A stretch of 64,000 nucleotides of DNA, taken from the NCBI GenBank assembly GCA_027493935.1, contig JAOSJV010000001.1:186001-250000 (forward strand). Reading direction: 5' to 3'. The position numbers and the translations under genes were made by a program. This DNA is from Burkholderiales bacterium (lineage in GTDB: Bacteria; Pseudomonadota; Gammaproteobacteria; Burkholderiales; SG8-39). Below the pieces are notes generated by a model. It was not told the origin of the DNA. It was given only the letters and a program-made list of their open reading frames with translations, and made no database searches. Below, in pieces: positions 1 to 9,191 of the stretch. Every line of letters begins with the position of its first letter. The first letter of the stretch is position 1.

Positions 1-740
1 CCGCTCTCGGTTCCGAGGACTGCTTTGCAGGAGGAAAGAAATTCGATCCAGGCGTCGCCATAGACCCGGTCCCTCTCTTCCGCAGAAATGTCGCAAACGA
101 GTTCTCTCCCCTTGACCGCCTGCAGGAATTCCGATGCGAGCCGCCATTTTTCGACGCCCAGCCTTCCAAGCCAGTACGGGAGTTTCCTCGCGCGATAGCC
201 GACGTCGATCGGCCGCTCTCTAAGAGGTCTCGTCGCTCGTGCGAGCAGCGACTCGGGCACGTATCCGGTTAGTGTGTTGATCTTCGTGAGGCCTGGGAGC
301 TCCTTCGCTGGATAGACCTTTTCGATCTCTGGTTCAGGGACACAGGTAAAGAGCAGGTCTATCCCAAGCTTGCGAATAATGTCCTTCATCGCATTGACTT
401 GTCGGTATTCATCCTGAACAAACAGCACTTTCACGCCTGGGAACGCCGCTACACGCTCCTTTGCCGCCTTACTTAAGTAGACGTCATCGAGCAGGTACAA
501 CGAATAGTGAAGGATCAGCGCGTCGAATCTCGACAGATCAAGTCGCGTCGGCAGAATTCCCCCAAGCGGATGTATTCGCCGCACCGTCCACACGTTGTGT
601 GTAGAGAGCGTTTTGACCGCGTGTATGTGATCAGCGATGGTGCCAGCTGTCGAGCGATGGATGAAGGCAACCAATAGAACATCGAGGGTTTGCTCATTGG
701 CGCGTCGCGCGTAAAGCTGATCTGTTTTCTGCTTTGCCAT
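1..740 (-). CDS. Putative glycosyltransferase, 3' end outside window
   Basis: The open frame runs from an ATG at 740 to the window edge, giving 246 visible residues starting MAKQKTDQLYARRANEQ. It begins with a Rossmann-like strand (LDVLLVAF, about residues 18-25), followed by LILHYSLYLLDD and VKVLFVQDEYRQ, a pattern seen in GT-B glycosyltransferases of polysaccharide loci. The later block RPIDVGYRARKLPYWLG also recalls such enzymes. No stop codon or frameshift interrupts the visible part. It is the last visible gene of the minus-strand O-antigen operon and presumably transfers one sugar of the repeat unit. Exact family and linkage cannot be read from the sequence. Confidence 0.6.
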   Translation of the reverse strand, partial: MAKQKTDQLYARRANEQTLDVLLVAFIHRSTAGTIADHIHAVKTLSTHNVWTVRRIHPLGGILPTRLDLSRFDALILHYSLYLLDDVYLSKAAKERVAAFPGVKVLFVQDEYRQVNAMKDIIRKLGIDLLFTCVPEPEIEKVYPAKELPGLTKINTLTGYVPESLLARATRPLRERPIDVGYRARKLPYWLGRLGVEKWRLASEFLQAVKGRELVCDISAEERDRVYGDAWIEFLSSCKAVLGTES

Positions 741-1128
741 ATAGAAATCGCCCACTTTCGAGGGCCGGTATTTTTGCTTCACGGAAAAATGTGTCAGCAC
801 AATGAACATTGCACCGCATTGATCCGTGACTGGCCGTGCGACAGGATTGAAACGGCTTCTAACGATCTTGACGAAGGCTGCGCACTGCCTGGTTATCCGG
901 ACGCAAGCCAGGGACATCCACTACCTTGATGCACAAGTCGCTTAGGCTGTGGATGTCATGGAACTAGATAGTTGGTCGGCAACCGCCGATGCGTTGCGTC
1001 TTCCGTGAGTGCCGTGCTTTGCGAAGCCAGAGTTTCCAGAGGTTAGTTCCTACATAAGGCTCGGGATGCTCGATCAGCCGTTGGGTGAGTCGATTCCTGG
1101 TATTCGCGGCAGGGACTATTGCACGCAA

Positions 1129-2362
1129 TCAACGCCGTGCACGCCGATAGAAGCTATCGGCCGCACGCGCGGCCGATAGAATGCTGTCGAACTCGGTGCG
1201 GGCAGGGAATCCAATCATTCGATCAAACCACCGCTTGAGAAGAAGGCTCCAACGCTCGCCGAGCGTTCGCGTGACGATGCGCCTGCCAAAGCGGAGCAGA
1301 CGCGAGCGGCTTTGCGAAACCGGTATTTGCTCGAGAATTGGGGAGGATGTGGAATGCATTGATGGGTGGTTCTGCTGAAAATTGCCAAGGATGGCGAGTT
1401 GTTTGACTCGCTCCACATCATCCGGCCATGACACCAGAGCAAGATCCTCGCTCGCGCGGAGCGCAAGGTTACCGAGGTCTAGTGTCAGTCCGTTCAACTC
1501 GGGAATAAGTCTGCTCCGCATGTGTACGTAATCGAAGGCGACACAGTTATGGATTGAGCTATAAAGACCCGGTATAGGCATGTCCTGTAGCAAGGAAAGG
1601 GACGAATCGAACTGCAACAGAAAGTCTTTGAGTGCCGCAGGGTTCCTCGAAGCGTTATGCCCGGTCGAGAGAGGCACGTTAAAGGAGATCAGTAGCGGTT
1701 CTCCGAGGTCGATAGCACTCCGCGCCAGCGCCAACGCTGCGACGAGCGAAGTGTAATCAGGCGAGATCGGAAAGAAGAGTCGGCCAACTCGCGATTTGAT
1801 GCGAGCGACAAGGTCGCAATGATAGGCACCGAAACAGATTTTGCCCCGATAGTACCGGACACCCTCGTTCCCTCTCCTAATTTTTCATCTCGAACCGCTC
1901 CTCAAGCTCGGTTCTTGTATCGAAATGCATAGGCTTGCGGGGCTGCGAGGCGGGGCAATATTCTCCGCGCTGGTAGTGGTCCCCGACAACAGGGTTGTAT
2001 CCCTCGTTCCACCAGGATACGAGTTCGGCTGGCATATCGGTCAGCACCCGGTGGAACGTTTCCAAAGCCGTCGGGCGCAGAACAGTCTTGTCGATTAGTA
2101 CGGCAACATAAGTCCCGCGCGCGTGCTCAACTGCGAACTCCCAATTCTCGTGCATCGCGAGTGGGCGGGGGTGGCGCAATATACCTAAACCGGTGGTCCG
2201 CGAGAGCGTCGAACACACCTTTGCGGGCGCCTTCACAAAATTGTCACTGACCACAACCTCAAAGTCCCGGAAGCTCTGATCCACCAGGCTACGCAGACAG
2301 TACCCAAGTAGCTCGGGCCGATCGCGGGTAGGGACAATAATTGAAACGAATGGTCGGGTCAT
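1129..2362 (-). CDS. Family 2 glycosyltransferase, frameshifted
   Basis: The start chosen is ATG 2362 (MTRPFVSIIVPTRDRPELL), which places the GT2 fold's first strand and the IIVPTRDRP motif at the N-terminus; longer starts would overlap the upstream aminotransferase. DFEVVVSDN follows near residue 40, as expected for a GT-A nucleotide-binding region. The frame breaks at the run of five T at 1881-1885 (plus strand). Removing one base joins it to a second block (GNEGVRYYRGKICFGAYH) that ends at 1129, about 410 residues in all. After the TGA at 1129 the same frame continues with protein-like sequence (IEHPEPYVGTNLWKLWLRKA) to a TAG at 964, so the native C-terminus may lie there. Role: transfer of a sugar to the growing O-unit. 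Confidence 0.65.
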
Positions 2363-2393
2363 CGAGTCCGCAAGGCGTGAGAAGAGCGGGGCA

Positions 2394-3524
2394 TCACTGG
2401 GTCCTCTGGCCATCGAGAACGTTCCTAAGCTGTTCGCACACAAAATGAACAGCCTCGCGGTCAAGGTTGAGGGCTGAAGGTAGGTTCACTCCCTGTGAAC
2501 CGAGCTCATAGCTGACCCGGTTTCGCTCTCGGGCTCGGGCAGATTCCGGATGACCCGCGTACGCCGGCAGGCTACTCAGCGGAGAGAAGAAGGGCCGGCA
2601 ATCAATGCTCCGCTCCCGCAATGCGCGAATGATTCTTTCCTTGCTCCCATAACTAGGATCAAGAACCACTGTCACCATCCAGTAAGTGTTAAAGGTGTCA
2701 CTCGATTGATAATTGAGCTGCAGTCCGTCAACGTCAGCTAACTCTTCCGCGTACCACGAGAAGATCTTGCGTTTTCGAGACACAAGCTCGTCAATCCGCT
2801 CCAGCTGTGCAAGCCCGAGAGCTGCCTGCAGGTCCGACATTTTGTACTTGAACGCCACCTCGCCATTCATAAACATCGTGTCGCCAGGCCGGCGACCGTG
2901 ATCTCGAAGCACCAGCACGCGGGCATAAATAGCGGAATCATTTGTGACGAGCATTCCTCCCTCACCTGTGGTAAGGGTCTTCGAGCCATGGAAACTGAAA
3001 GCACCGATTTCTCCAAAGCTTCCAGCCAGCTTGCCCTTGAATCTAGAGCCTATTGCCTCGGCAGCGTCTTCTATTACTGCCACGTTGTGCGCGCGAGCGA
3101 CCGCAGTGATTGCGTCCATGTCAGGCATGTTCCCATACAAGTCGACTGGAATTACGGCTTTCGTGCGCTCAGTGATGCATGCTTCGAAACAGTCGGCCGC
3201 TAGGCACCAGCTCAGCGGATCGATATCGGCGAATACCGGTGTGGCACCGACATACGAGATGGGCGCCGAGCTCGCTATCCATGTCACGTCCGGGACGATC
3301 ACTTCGTCGCCAGGGCCGACGCCGAGTGCAAGTAGGGAGAGATGCAGAGCGGAAGTGCACGACGGCAGGGACACCGCATGGTTGACTCCAAGATACTCGG
3401 AAAACGAGCTCTCGAAACGCGCAGTGAATGTGCCCGCCTTCGAATACCAAGCTGTGGAGGCCGCCTCCGTTACGTACGCAATTTCCTTTTCAGTAATCCA
3501 CGGACCGGCAACGGGAATCCGCAT
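2394..3524 (-). CDS. DegT/DnrJ/EryC1 sugar aminotransferase (perosamine-synthase-like)
   Basis: This 376-residue PLP-dependent enzyme of the DegT family starts at MRIPVAGPWITEKE (a second ATG one codon upstream is possible). PLP-lysine motif: FSFHGSKTLTTGEGG near residue 185; other family blocks are ALHLSLLALGVGPGDEVIVP, VDLYGNMPDMD and IEDAAEAIG. Such enzymes add an amino group to a 4-keto or 3-keto nucleotide sugar; residues resemble GDP-perosamine synthase types, but the substrate could equally be a CDP- or dTDP-keto sugar made nearby. Its stop lies 31 bp ahead of the GT2 start, so the two are probably co-transcribed. The 220-bp gap upstream (3525-3748) shows no gene. Confidence 0.8.
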   Translation of the reverse strand: MRIPVAGPWITEKEIAYVTEAASTAWYSKAGTFTARFESSFSEYLGVNHAVSLPSCTSALHLSLLALGVGPGDEVIVPDVTWIASSAPISYVGATPVFADIDPLSWCLAADCFEACITERTKAVIPVDLYGNMPDMDAITAVARAHNVAVIEDAAEAIGSRFKGKLAGSFGEIGAFSFHGSKTLTTGEGGMLVTNDSAIYARVLVLRDHGRRPGDTMFMNGEVAFKYKMSDLQAALGLAQLERIDELVSRKRKIFSWYAEELADVDGLQLNYQSSDTFNTYWMVTVVLDPSYGSKERIIRALRERSIDCRPFFSPLSSLPAYAGHPESARARERNRVSYELGSQGVNLPSALNLDREAVHFVCEQLRNVLDGQRTQ

Positions 3525-3748
3525 CACAACTCAGTCCTTTGCAGCTGAGCAATGCGCAGACAAGTGCATGACGAAGACGCAGGAGGGTGCGCAAGTATGG
3601 AAGCAGCGTCGCGATAGGCGGTGAAGACTCCTTAAAACCGCTCGTGATGCAACGTGAATACCTCGTGCCAAGCGTAGCGTGCGGGCCTGGCTACGAAATC
3701 GACCCCATTGTCTGTCATTCAAGGCCATACGAAGGCCGCACTCCATCA

Positions 3749-4478
3749 CTACCTTCTTACGCAGCGAAGATACCCCTCTGGGGCAACTGTGATTAGCAGT
3801 TTAGCCTCGATGTCTCGCGCCACTTCAAAGCGGTCCGTGGTCTTTAGAAACTCGCGTACAGCAGTCTTGGGGTTGTTGCCTTTATCCCAGGGCCGATCAG
3901 GGAATGAGCCAGTTGGCATGTCCTCAATAATGGTATCGAGGACGACCAGATAGCTTCCCTCGGTTACGAGGGGGGAATAGAGTTGCAGTTCTCTCAGCAC
4001 GTGAGCATGGGTGTGATTCGAGTCGAGTACTACGAGCACGCGCCGCTTCCGTTGCGCTATCTCACTGATCTCGCGCACCACATCCTCGTCGAGAGCAGAG
4101 CCCTCAATCATGCGGACGCGCTTAAACATGCTATGGGACTCGATGGCATTGCGATTGTGGGGACGAATCTCGATATCCACCCCGAGGACCATCCCGTCTC
4201 CCCCGATTAGCTCTAGCAAAGACGCATAGAAAATCAGAGAGCCGCCGCGGGCTATTCCGGTCTCCACGATGAGGTCGGGCTTCACCTCCCAGATAATCTC
4301 CTGCATTGCGAGGATGTCTTGTGGAAACTGGATGATGGGCCGCCCCATCCACATGAAGTGATGGGAATACTGGTAATGCGCGGCCCGCGTGACCCACTCC
4401 ACGGAAAGCGCCCGCAGGCCATCATCGCTTCCCCTGCCTTTCGATGTTCTCGCGCTTATCAAGTTCGAATCTGTCCAT
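3749..4478 (-). CDS. CmcI/rhamnosyl O-methyltransferase family protein, frameshifted
   Basis: The body matches the cephalosporin hydroxylase / rhamnosyl O-methyltransferase family (a SAM-dependent O-methyltransferase fold): GRPIIQFPQDILAMQE, KPDLIVETGIARGGSL, VLGVDIEIRPHNR, VLDSNHTHAHVL and GSFPDRPWDKGNNPKTAV. ATG 4478 (MDRFELDKRENIERQG) is a typical family N-terminus, but it sits in a different frame from the body. The frames meet at a GGGG run near 4430-4436, so a one-base indel is likely. With it corrected the protein has about 243 residues, the family norm. It starts 11 bp after the upstream methyltransferase and probably O-methylates a sugar of the O-unit. Confidence 0.75.
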
Positions 4479-4488
4479 CGTCGCCAAT

Positions 4489-5297
4489 TCAATGCAGTGG
4501 AGCAGGGTTCTTGCGCATCACGGCCATGCGGATCGGGCTGAATTGCCCCACCCAGGGTAGGTGTATGGCCAGCTGATGGATCTCGTGACCGTAGTCGGGT
4601 AACTCGCCCCTCATCTGGCACATTTTTGAGTACACGATGCGGGTCGCGAAGTAATATGAGCTAGCAAAATCCTTCAGGACGACCTGGTCAAATAATCTCT
4701 TCACCGCGCTTATGAGCTCCGCCTCTTTGAAGTACAGGTTGTGCCAGCGGATGGGGATTTCTGGAAGGCCCATGGACTTGCGCGCCGCATTCATGTTCTC
4801 ATGGCCTTCCACAAAATTCTCAACAGCCAGATAGTGCCCCCTGGTTTGAGATGGCCAGCGATTGAGGCGAGTGCTTGGCGTTGCCGCTCAAAGGACGCAA
4901 GGTTAATGAGACATCGATCGGTTAGTATGATTGAGTACTTACTCTTGCCACAAGAAGCGTCAAGATTGGTGACGTCACCCAGCTCAAAGCGGAGGCGATC
5001 CTGAAGATCGGGCCGCGCCGCCAATCGCTCACGGGCGATAGCAATCATCTGCTGGCTGAAGTCGAGCCCAAAGACCTGCAGTTCTGGGAAAGCATCGGCT
5101 ATCTTGCTGGTCGAGTAACCGTCGCCACAGCCGATGTCCATCACACTCTGCCCCGGAGCTACGCCGATTTCCTTAATCGTCGCCACAATCGTTGCAATCT
5201 CGAGTTCGCGCAAATACACATCGTCGGTAGTAGCAGTGGATTCGCCGCGGGACCGGCTAGCGCGCTCTTCCCAGTATTGCCTGATCGGATCACTCAT
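4489..5297 (-). CDS. Class I SAM-dependent methyltransferase, frameshifted
   Basis: The N-terminal part begins MSDPIRQYWEERASRSRGES and contains SAM motif I, VMDIGCGDGYSTSKIA, near residue 52, followed by VFGLDFSQQMI and a post-I block LRFELGDVTNLD. The frame is lost after GHLKPGGTIW. A second frame starting at that point reads YLAVENFVEGHENMNAARKSMGLPE and runs to 4489, completing the usual ending of this family. The break is at a GGGGG run near 4840 and needs one base added. Corrected length is about 270 residues. It is likely an O- or N-methyltransferase acting on a sugar or lipid-linked glycan. The 270 bp upstream (5298-5567) hold no supported gene. Confidence 0.7.
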
Positions 5298-5567
5298 AGC
5301 AGCCCGCGCTAATCCACACTGGCGGAAATCTGAGGCCGGAATAGCACAAACGGCGGCATGTCCATTTTGGGACGACCAATAAAGTCATGCGGTGGCGTAA
5401 GCCGATTGTTCACCCCCAAACCTCCATATCTGACCCATATTCTCTTCGAAGCGGTCGAGCGATCATTGCACCTACCGCTTTAGTTCTCGTACATCGGCGA
5501 CCTTATGAATGCCTTGGTCGTGAGAGCGGCTCCTGGCGTTGACGGATAAGCGTCGAAACGGATTCGT

Positions 5568-6101
5568 TCAGACCGCTAGGAATCGAAAATTTGCGTCCCC
5601 GAACGAGATGATTCTTGTCTCTGTAGGGGGCCACTCGATGCCGATAGCGGGATCGTCCCACCGTACACCCCTCGCACTCTCCGGATGATGTGACTCCGAC
5701 ATCTGATAGAACACTTCCGTGTCGTCCATGAGCGTCTGAAAGCCGTGCGCAACGCCCTCAGGGCAATACATCATCCGCCGGTTTGCCGCACTAAGCTCGA
5801 TGGCGAACCACCTTCGATAGCTCGGCGCAGCAGCCCGAAGGTCGACAATTACGTCGTAAATCGCTCCCATTGTGCAACGGACGATCTTTGCTTCCTCGTG
5901 AGGCGAGACCTGATAATGCATGCCACGCAGTGTTCCACGGCGCTTATTGAACGAGACGTTGCACTGAACTAGACTTGGGTTGAGTCCGTGCGCTGCGAAC
6001 TCCTTAGCGCACCAACTACGAGCGAAGAAGCCACGATCATCTACGATTGGCGCAAGCTCTATCACGAACGCACCCAGAAGCGGTGTGGTCAAGAATTTCA
6101 T
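5568..6101 (-). CDS. RmlC-like nucleotide-sugar 3,5-epimerase
   Basis: This 177-residue cupin is related to dTDP-4-dehydrorhamnose 3,5-epimerase. It carries the family blocks DDRGFFARSWCAKEF, NKRRGTLRGMHYQ (catalytic His in RGMHYQ, near residue 60), KIVRCTMGAIYDVIVDLR, CPEGVAHGFQTL and DTEVFYQMS. The start at MKFLTTPLL overlaps the C-methyltransferase stop by four bases, so the genes are translationally coupled. A complete standard rmlC exists at 23451-23996, so this one probably works on the C-methylated CDP-4-keto-6-deoxyhexose made by the three genes before it, inverting C3 and/or C5 (inference). Confidence 0.8.
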   Translation of the reverse strand: MKFLTTPLLGAFVIELAPIVDDRGFFARSWCAKEFAAHGLNPSLVQCNVSFNKRRGTLRGMHYQVSPHEEAKIVRCTMGAIYDVIVDLRAAAPSYRRWFAIELSAANRRMMYCPEGVAHGFQTLMDDTEVFYQMSESHHPESARGVRWDDPAIGIEWPPTETRIISFGDANFRFLAV

Positions 6102-7331
6102 GCAACGAGCTCGAGTCGCGGAATCGGCACCACGAACCGCCCACCCCACTCACGAATAAATACGAGCTGCTCCATGATCTCGCCTCGGAGATTCCAGGGC
6201 AAAATCAGCACATAGTCGGGTTTCTCAGTTTGAATCCGCTCTGGAGAAGATATGGGGATGTGCGTTCCCGGCAGGAATAGTCCCTGCTTGTGCGGGCTAC
6301 GATCCACCGTGAAGTCAAGAAAATCGCCACGAACGCCGCAGTAATTGAGTAATGTGTTCCCCTTCGCTGGCGCGCCGTAACCGCAGATTCGCTTGTTTTC
6401 ACGCTTTGCTCGAATCAGAAAATCCAGCAGTGCTCGCTTGACCTCTCGTATGGCTTCGCCAAAGCGGACATAAGTAGACAGATCATGCAGACCTTCGGCT
6501 CGCTCACGTTCGAGCAGCGCGTCTACCCGAGTGGACACTGCGCGAGGCGGCTCTTCGCTGTGCTGGGCGAAAATGCGCAGCGATCCTCCGTGCGTGGGCA
6601 ACTCTTCGACATCGAAAAGCTGCAACCCGTGATACTGGAAGATCTTATTGACAGTCGCAAAGGAGAAATAGGAAAAGTGTTCGTGGTAGATAGTGTCGAA
6701 CTGACACTCTGCGATGAGCCGAGCTAGGTGCGGGAATTCCATCGTGATGATGCCACCACGTTTGAGCGCAATCTTGAGGCCGGCCACGAAGTCGTTAAGA
6801 TCTGGGACGTGCGCGAGTACGTTATTCCCGACCAGCAAATCAGCGCACATACTCTGCTGAGCGAGCTCGCGCGCGAGCGCAGTGCCAAAAAAAGCGAATG
6901 AGAGTCGGGATACCGGATTCTTGAGCAGCACGGGCAACATTCGCCGCTGGCTCGATCCCCAGCACCGGGATCGAGTGTTCTTTGAAGTAGCGTAGGAGGT
7001 ACCCGTCGTTGCTCGCAATCTCGATGACACGACTCTCGGCGCCGAGGCTGAGGCGTGGGATCAATTGCTCGACGTAATCCCGGGCGTGCTCTAGCCAGGT
7101 TTTCGAGTAAGACGAGAAATAGGCGTAGTCTTCAAAGATCTGCTCTGGACTTGCAATCTCAGGCAACTGCACGAGAAGGCATCGCGCACATACGCGCGCA
7201 TGCAGCGGATAGAAGCGCTCCATGTCATCAAGCTGATCAGCACGTAGGAACGCGTTTGATAGTGGCGACATCCCAAGGTCGCAGAAGCTGTCTCTGAGCT
7301 CGGAACTACAGAATCGGCACCGATGGCTCAC
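6098..7331 (-). CDS. Zinc-finger sugar C-methyltransferase (NovU/TylC3 type), frameshifted
   Basis: The architecture is that of NDP-4-keto-sugar C-methyltransferases. An N-terminal Cys-rich zinc module (CRFCSSEL, CARCLLVQLPE) is followed by the FEDYAYFSSYSKTWLEH and VIEIASNDGYLLRYF SAM-binding blocks. The C-terminal domain has NNVLAHVPDLNDF, FDTIYHEHFSYFS and YGAPAKGNTLLNYC. The HEHFSY block contains the catalytic His proposed for this family. The frame shifts at a run of seven A (plus strand) at 6887-6893; removing one base gives one protein of about 410 residues, the family length. The start overlaps the rfbG stop (ATGA). It predicts C3-methylation of CDP-4-keto-6-deoxyglucose. Confidence 0.8.
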
Positions 7332-8398
7332 GCGCCGCCCCCAGCCTGATAGTGCTCAATCTGCCCCTCGCTCAGCGTGCGCATGTCTTCACCTCGCAGT
7401 GCCGCGCGGTACCACGCAACAGTTCGCTCTAGGGCTGTATCAAGCGACAGCCGTGGACGCCACTTTAGGCGCGCTCTAGACTTGCTGCTGTCGAGTCTAA
7501 GCGTATGCGCCTCGTGTGAGTGTGTGGTCCGATCCTGTTCCCAGCGAGCATCTTGGCCCCAGAGACTTGTCACACGATCTGCTACCTCTGCAACATCTAC
7601 TGTGTCTGGCTCGGGTGGGCCGAAATTCCAACTCTCTGCGAATTCGGCGGGCTGTGTAGAGAGGCGCTCAGCGAGCATTAGATAGCCGGCCAGTGGCTCA
7701 AGCACGTACTGCCATGGACGAATCGCGCGCGAATTGCGAATCAAAGCGGGTCGACCGGAAGAGTAAGCTCGCACCATGTCCGGAATCAGACGGTCCACGC
7801 CCCAATCGCCGCCGCCGATCACGTTTCCTGCACGAGCGGTTGCCACCCCGGCGGTTCCCGATGAGCTAAAGAATGAGGAGCGGTATGCTCCTGAAACCAA
7901 CTCGGCCGCTCCTTTACTCGCGGAGTAGGGGTCGCGTCCACCCATGGCTTCGTATTCGCGATAGCCCCAAATCCACTCTCTATTCTCGTAGCACTTGTCA
8001 CTTGTTACGATAACTACAGCGTGCACCCCAGGTGTTTGCCGTGTGGCCTCGAGAACATTGACGGTTCCCATCACGTTGGTACCGAATGTCTCGACTGGAT
8101 CCTGGTACGACGCCTGAACAAGAGCCTGTGCGGCCAGATGAATGATGACCTCGGGGCGATGTGTCTCGAAGACATTGATTAGAGCGGGAAGATCACGAAT
8201 ATCCCCCAGCACGGACACCATACCCTTCTCGACCTGCGCTGCGGCAAAGAGACTTGGCTGCGTAGGCGCGGGGAGTGAGTATCCGGATACAGCTGCACCC
8301 AAGCGTTGCAGCCAGAGGGAAAGCCAGCCGCCCTTGAAACCGGTATGGCCAGTCACCAGGACGCGCTTGCCCCGCCAGAATGCAGCGTTGACTACCAT
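7328..8398 (-). CDS. rfbG: CDP-glucose 4,6-dehydratase
   Basis: This is a 356-residue extended short-chain dehydrogenase. The start at [20 protein letters not shown] gives the family length and overlaps rfbF by a few bases. The NAD motif is TGHTGFKGGWL (the RfbG-type variant of GxxGxxG). VTSDKCYENREWIWGYRE contains the signature distinguishing CDP- from dTDP-glucose dehydratases, and the catalytic YxxxK is YSASKGAAE. Product: CDP-4-keto-6-deoxyglucose, formed in the cytoplasm from the RfbF product. In this cluster it feeds the C-methyltransferase and epimerase directly downstream rather than the 3-deoxygenation (RfbH) route, since no RfbH-like gene is visible. Confidence 0.92.
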   Translation of the reverse strand: MVVNAAFWRGKRVLVTGHTGFKGGWLSLWLQRLGAAVSGYSLPAPTQPSLFAAAQVEKGMVSVLGDIRDLPALINVFETHRPEVIIHLAAQALVQASYQDPVETFGTNVMGTVNVLEATRQTPGVHAVVIVTSDKCYENREWIWGYREYEAMGGRDPYSASKGAAELVSGAYRSSFFSSSGTAGVATARAGNVIGGGDWGVDRLIPDMVRAYSSGRPALIRNSRAIRPWQYVLEPLAGYLMLAERLSTQPAEFAESWNFGPPEPDTVDVAEVADRVTSLWGQDARWEQDRTTHSHEAHTLRLDSSKSRARLKWRPRLSLDTALERTVAWYRAALRGEDMRTLSEGQIEHYQAGGGA

Positions 8399-9159
8399 TT
8401 CTTCCAGGGCGCATGGCCCTGGGTCCAGAGATCTTCGAGGAGATTCTTGTCCCTGAGGGTATCCATGGCTTGCCAAAAGCCTCGGTGCTTGAAAGCAGAG
8501 AGCTGTCTTTCCTTCGCAAGCCGCTGGAGCGGCGTCCATTCCCACGATGTGTTATCACCCTCGATATAGTCGATAACCTTTGGTGAGAGGACAAAAAAAC
8601 CCACCGTTTATCCACCCGCCGTCGCCCTCGGGCTTCTCGATGAAGCTCGTTACCTGGTCCCCCTCCGTGTGCAATGCGCCGTAGCGGCCGGGGGTTGTAC
8701 CGCCGCAAGCGTAGCGAGAACACCCGCACCCCTGTGATGCTCAATGAGGCGTTCTATGTCAATGTCGCTCACACCGTCGCCGTAGGTCATGCAGAAGTCC
8801 TCAGCCCCGAGATAGCTAGCGACCCGCTTAAGTCGACCGCCCGTCATTGTGTGCTCGCCCGTGTCCACTAACGTCACATGCCAAGGCTCGGCGCTCGCTT
8901 GGTGCACCTCCATCCGATTTTGGGCCATGTCGAAGGTCACATCGGACATGTGCAGGAAATAATTCGCGAAGTACTCCTTAACCACGTAACCGCGGTATCC
9001 AAGACAAATCACGAAATCATTCAGCCCGTAGGTCGAGTAGATTTTCATGATGTGCCATAGGATCGGCCGCCCACCAACCTCGATCATTGGCTTAGGGCGC
9101 AAGTGAGATTCTTCGCTGATACGCGTGCCGAGGCCACCAGCCAATATGACGACTTTCAT
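8392..9159 (-). CDS. rfbF: Glucose-1-phosphate cytidylyltransferase, two frameshifts
   Basis: It makes CDP-glucose from CTP and glucose-1-phosphate. The N-terminus [19 protein letters not shown] is the nucleotidyltransferase signature, with [18 protein letters not shown] and [11 protein letters not shown] also present. Two one-base shifts break the frame: one at a GGGGG run near 8690, the other at seven A at 8593-8599 (plus strand). Between them the correct frame reads [20 protein letters not shown], and after them [20 protein letters not shown], exactly the expected continuation. Corrected length is about 256 residues, normal for RfbF. Because both shifts sit in homopolymers and the sequence between them is conserved, they are probably sequencing errors. 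Confidence 0.85.
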
Positions 9160-9191
9160 ACTGCGTCTCGATTCACGAGGAACCCGACAAC

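Noticed and set aside
690-929. 79-codon plus-strand frame near the left edge
   Set aside because: Overlaps the start of the glycosyltransferase on the other strand and has no conserved features.
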